64,000 nucleotides of DNA from CAZVFX01 sp964626565. Lineage in GTDB: Bacteria > Myxococcota_A > UBA9042 > CAIXZC01. Where the stretch lies: the NCBI GenBank assembly GCA_964626565.1, contig CAZVFX010000022.1, forward strand, positions 9,018-73,017, in the 5' to 3' direction. The translations under genes and the position numbers were made by a program. The notes below the pieces were generated by a model that made no database searches, had not been told where the DNA came from, and saw only the letters and a program-made list of their open reading frames with translations. Below are positions 63,795 to 64,000 of the stretch, piece after piece. Position 1 is the first letter of the stretch. Every line of letters starts with the position of its first letter.

Positions 63795-63998
63795 ATGGCG
63801 CAGAAAATAAGACTCGACGTCAACGTACCGGTCCACAGGCGGGGCGTAATCACTTCAAATATGGTCGACAAAGTCGAGGACGCACTTCAGGACATCGACT
63901 TGACGGACTGTTTCCCAAAGAACAATCCCAACGATCACTTCCCCGAATATTCCACAACCAACACGGTCCGAGTGGTCGAAACCGTGGTGATGTTCTAG
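63795..63998 (+). CDS. Candidate RiPP precursor 2 (67 aa, C-terminal VVETVVMF)
   Basis: AGGAGG lies 5 nt before the ATG. The N-terminus MAQKIRLDVNVPVHRR resembles the VRVEVPV part of precursor 1. DLTDCFPKN (35-43) and VVETVVMF (60-67, the last residues) are shared. The single Cys39 is the conserved one. The protein is soluble, without a secretion signal. The stop lies 2 nt before the end of the window, so any following export, protease or tailoring gene is not visible. Confidence 0.7.
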   Translation: MAQKIRLDVNVPVHRRGVITSNMVDKVEDALQDIDLTDCFPKNNPNDHFPEYSTTNTVRVVETVVMF

Positions 63999-64000
63999 AC

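Overview
The window looks like a scaffold from a GC-rich, Gram-negative, deltaproteobacterium- or Myxococcota-like bacterium, probably assembled from a metagenome. The reasons are many lipobox lipoproteins, MopE-type and DUF4215-type Cys-rich motifs, a peptidoglycan glycosyltransferase, the order tRNA-Gln/rplY/pth/hppA/rpsF-rpsR-rplI, and one 100-N scaffold gap. The phylum is an inference. No mobile element, phage, CRISPR array or rRNA was seen. Sigma-70-like promoters (TTGAC-like, 17-18 bp, TAtAcT-like) are unusually easy to read and help define the transcription units.

Layout. 1-0.6 kb: end of a class I/II aminotransferase, then an intergenic palindrome. 0.7-26.5 kb: one minus-strand gene for a lipoprotein of about 8,600 residues, built from several families of Cys-rich repeats, three P-type beta-sandwich domains, a ThuA/GATase-like domain and C-terminal PPC-like domains. 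26.9-29.9 kb: two MopE-like Cys-rich lipoproteins. 30.0-31.9 kb: a C1B papain-like protease coupled to a small Cys-rich lipoprotein. 31.9-33.9 kb: a MarR regulator with a perfect palindromic operator, an EF-P paralogue with an EfpL-like loop, and a NagD-type HAD phosphatase. 33.9-38.3 kb: a second large Cys-rich lipoprotein with a beta-propeller. 38.6-46.3 kb: an envelope lipoprotein and then a housekeeping block: tRNA-Gln(UUG), rplY, pth, hppA, rpsF, rpsR, rplI, prmA, rsmE. rpsF carries a long Lys/Pro/Glu tail interrupted by the scaffold gap.

46.3-55.5 kb is a minus-strand run: FAD dehydrogenase, TRL-like lipoprotein, a GT51 glycosyltransferase with a very long periplasmic region, an orphan GspG-like protein, a membrane protein with PqqD-like, dead M50-like and two cyclic-nucleotide-binding domains, and an aminotransferase. 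55.6-57.2 kb: a membrane-anchored HEARH protein. 57.2-61.2 kb: an apparent operon of a Kazal-type lipoprotein, split transketolase (N and C subunits) and a RuBisCO-like protein.

61.3-64.0 kb holds the most novel candidate system. Two small, diverged proteins share a spacing-conserved (I/V)R(L/V)(D/E)V..DL..CFPK pattern and an identical C-terminus, VVETVVMF. Each has its own sigma-70-like promoter, and they flank a B12-fold radical SAM enzyme. This has the form of an undescribed RiPP (ribosomally made, post-translationally modified peptide) locus. It runs to the very end of the window, so further maturation or export genes may lie beyond it.
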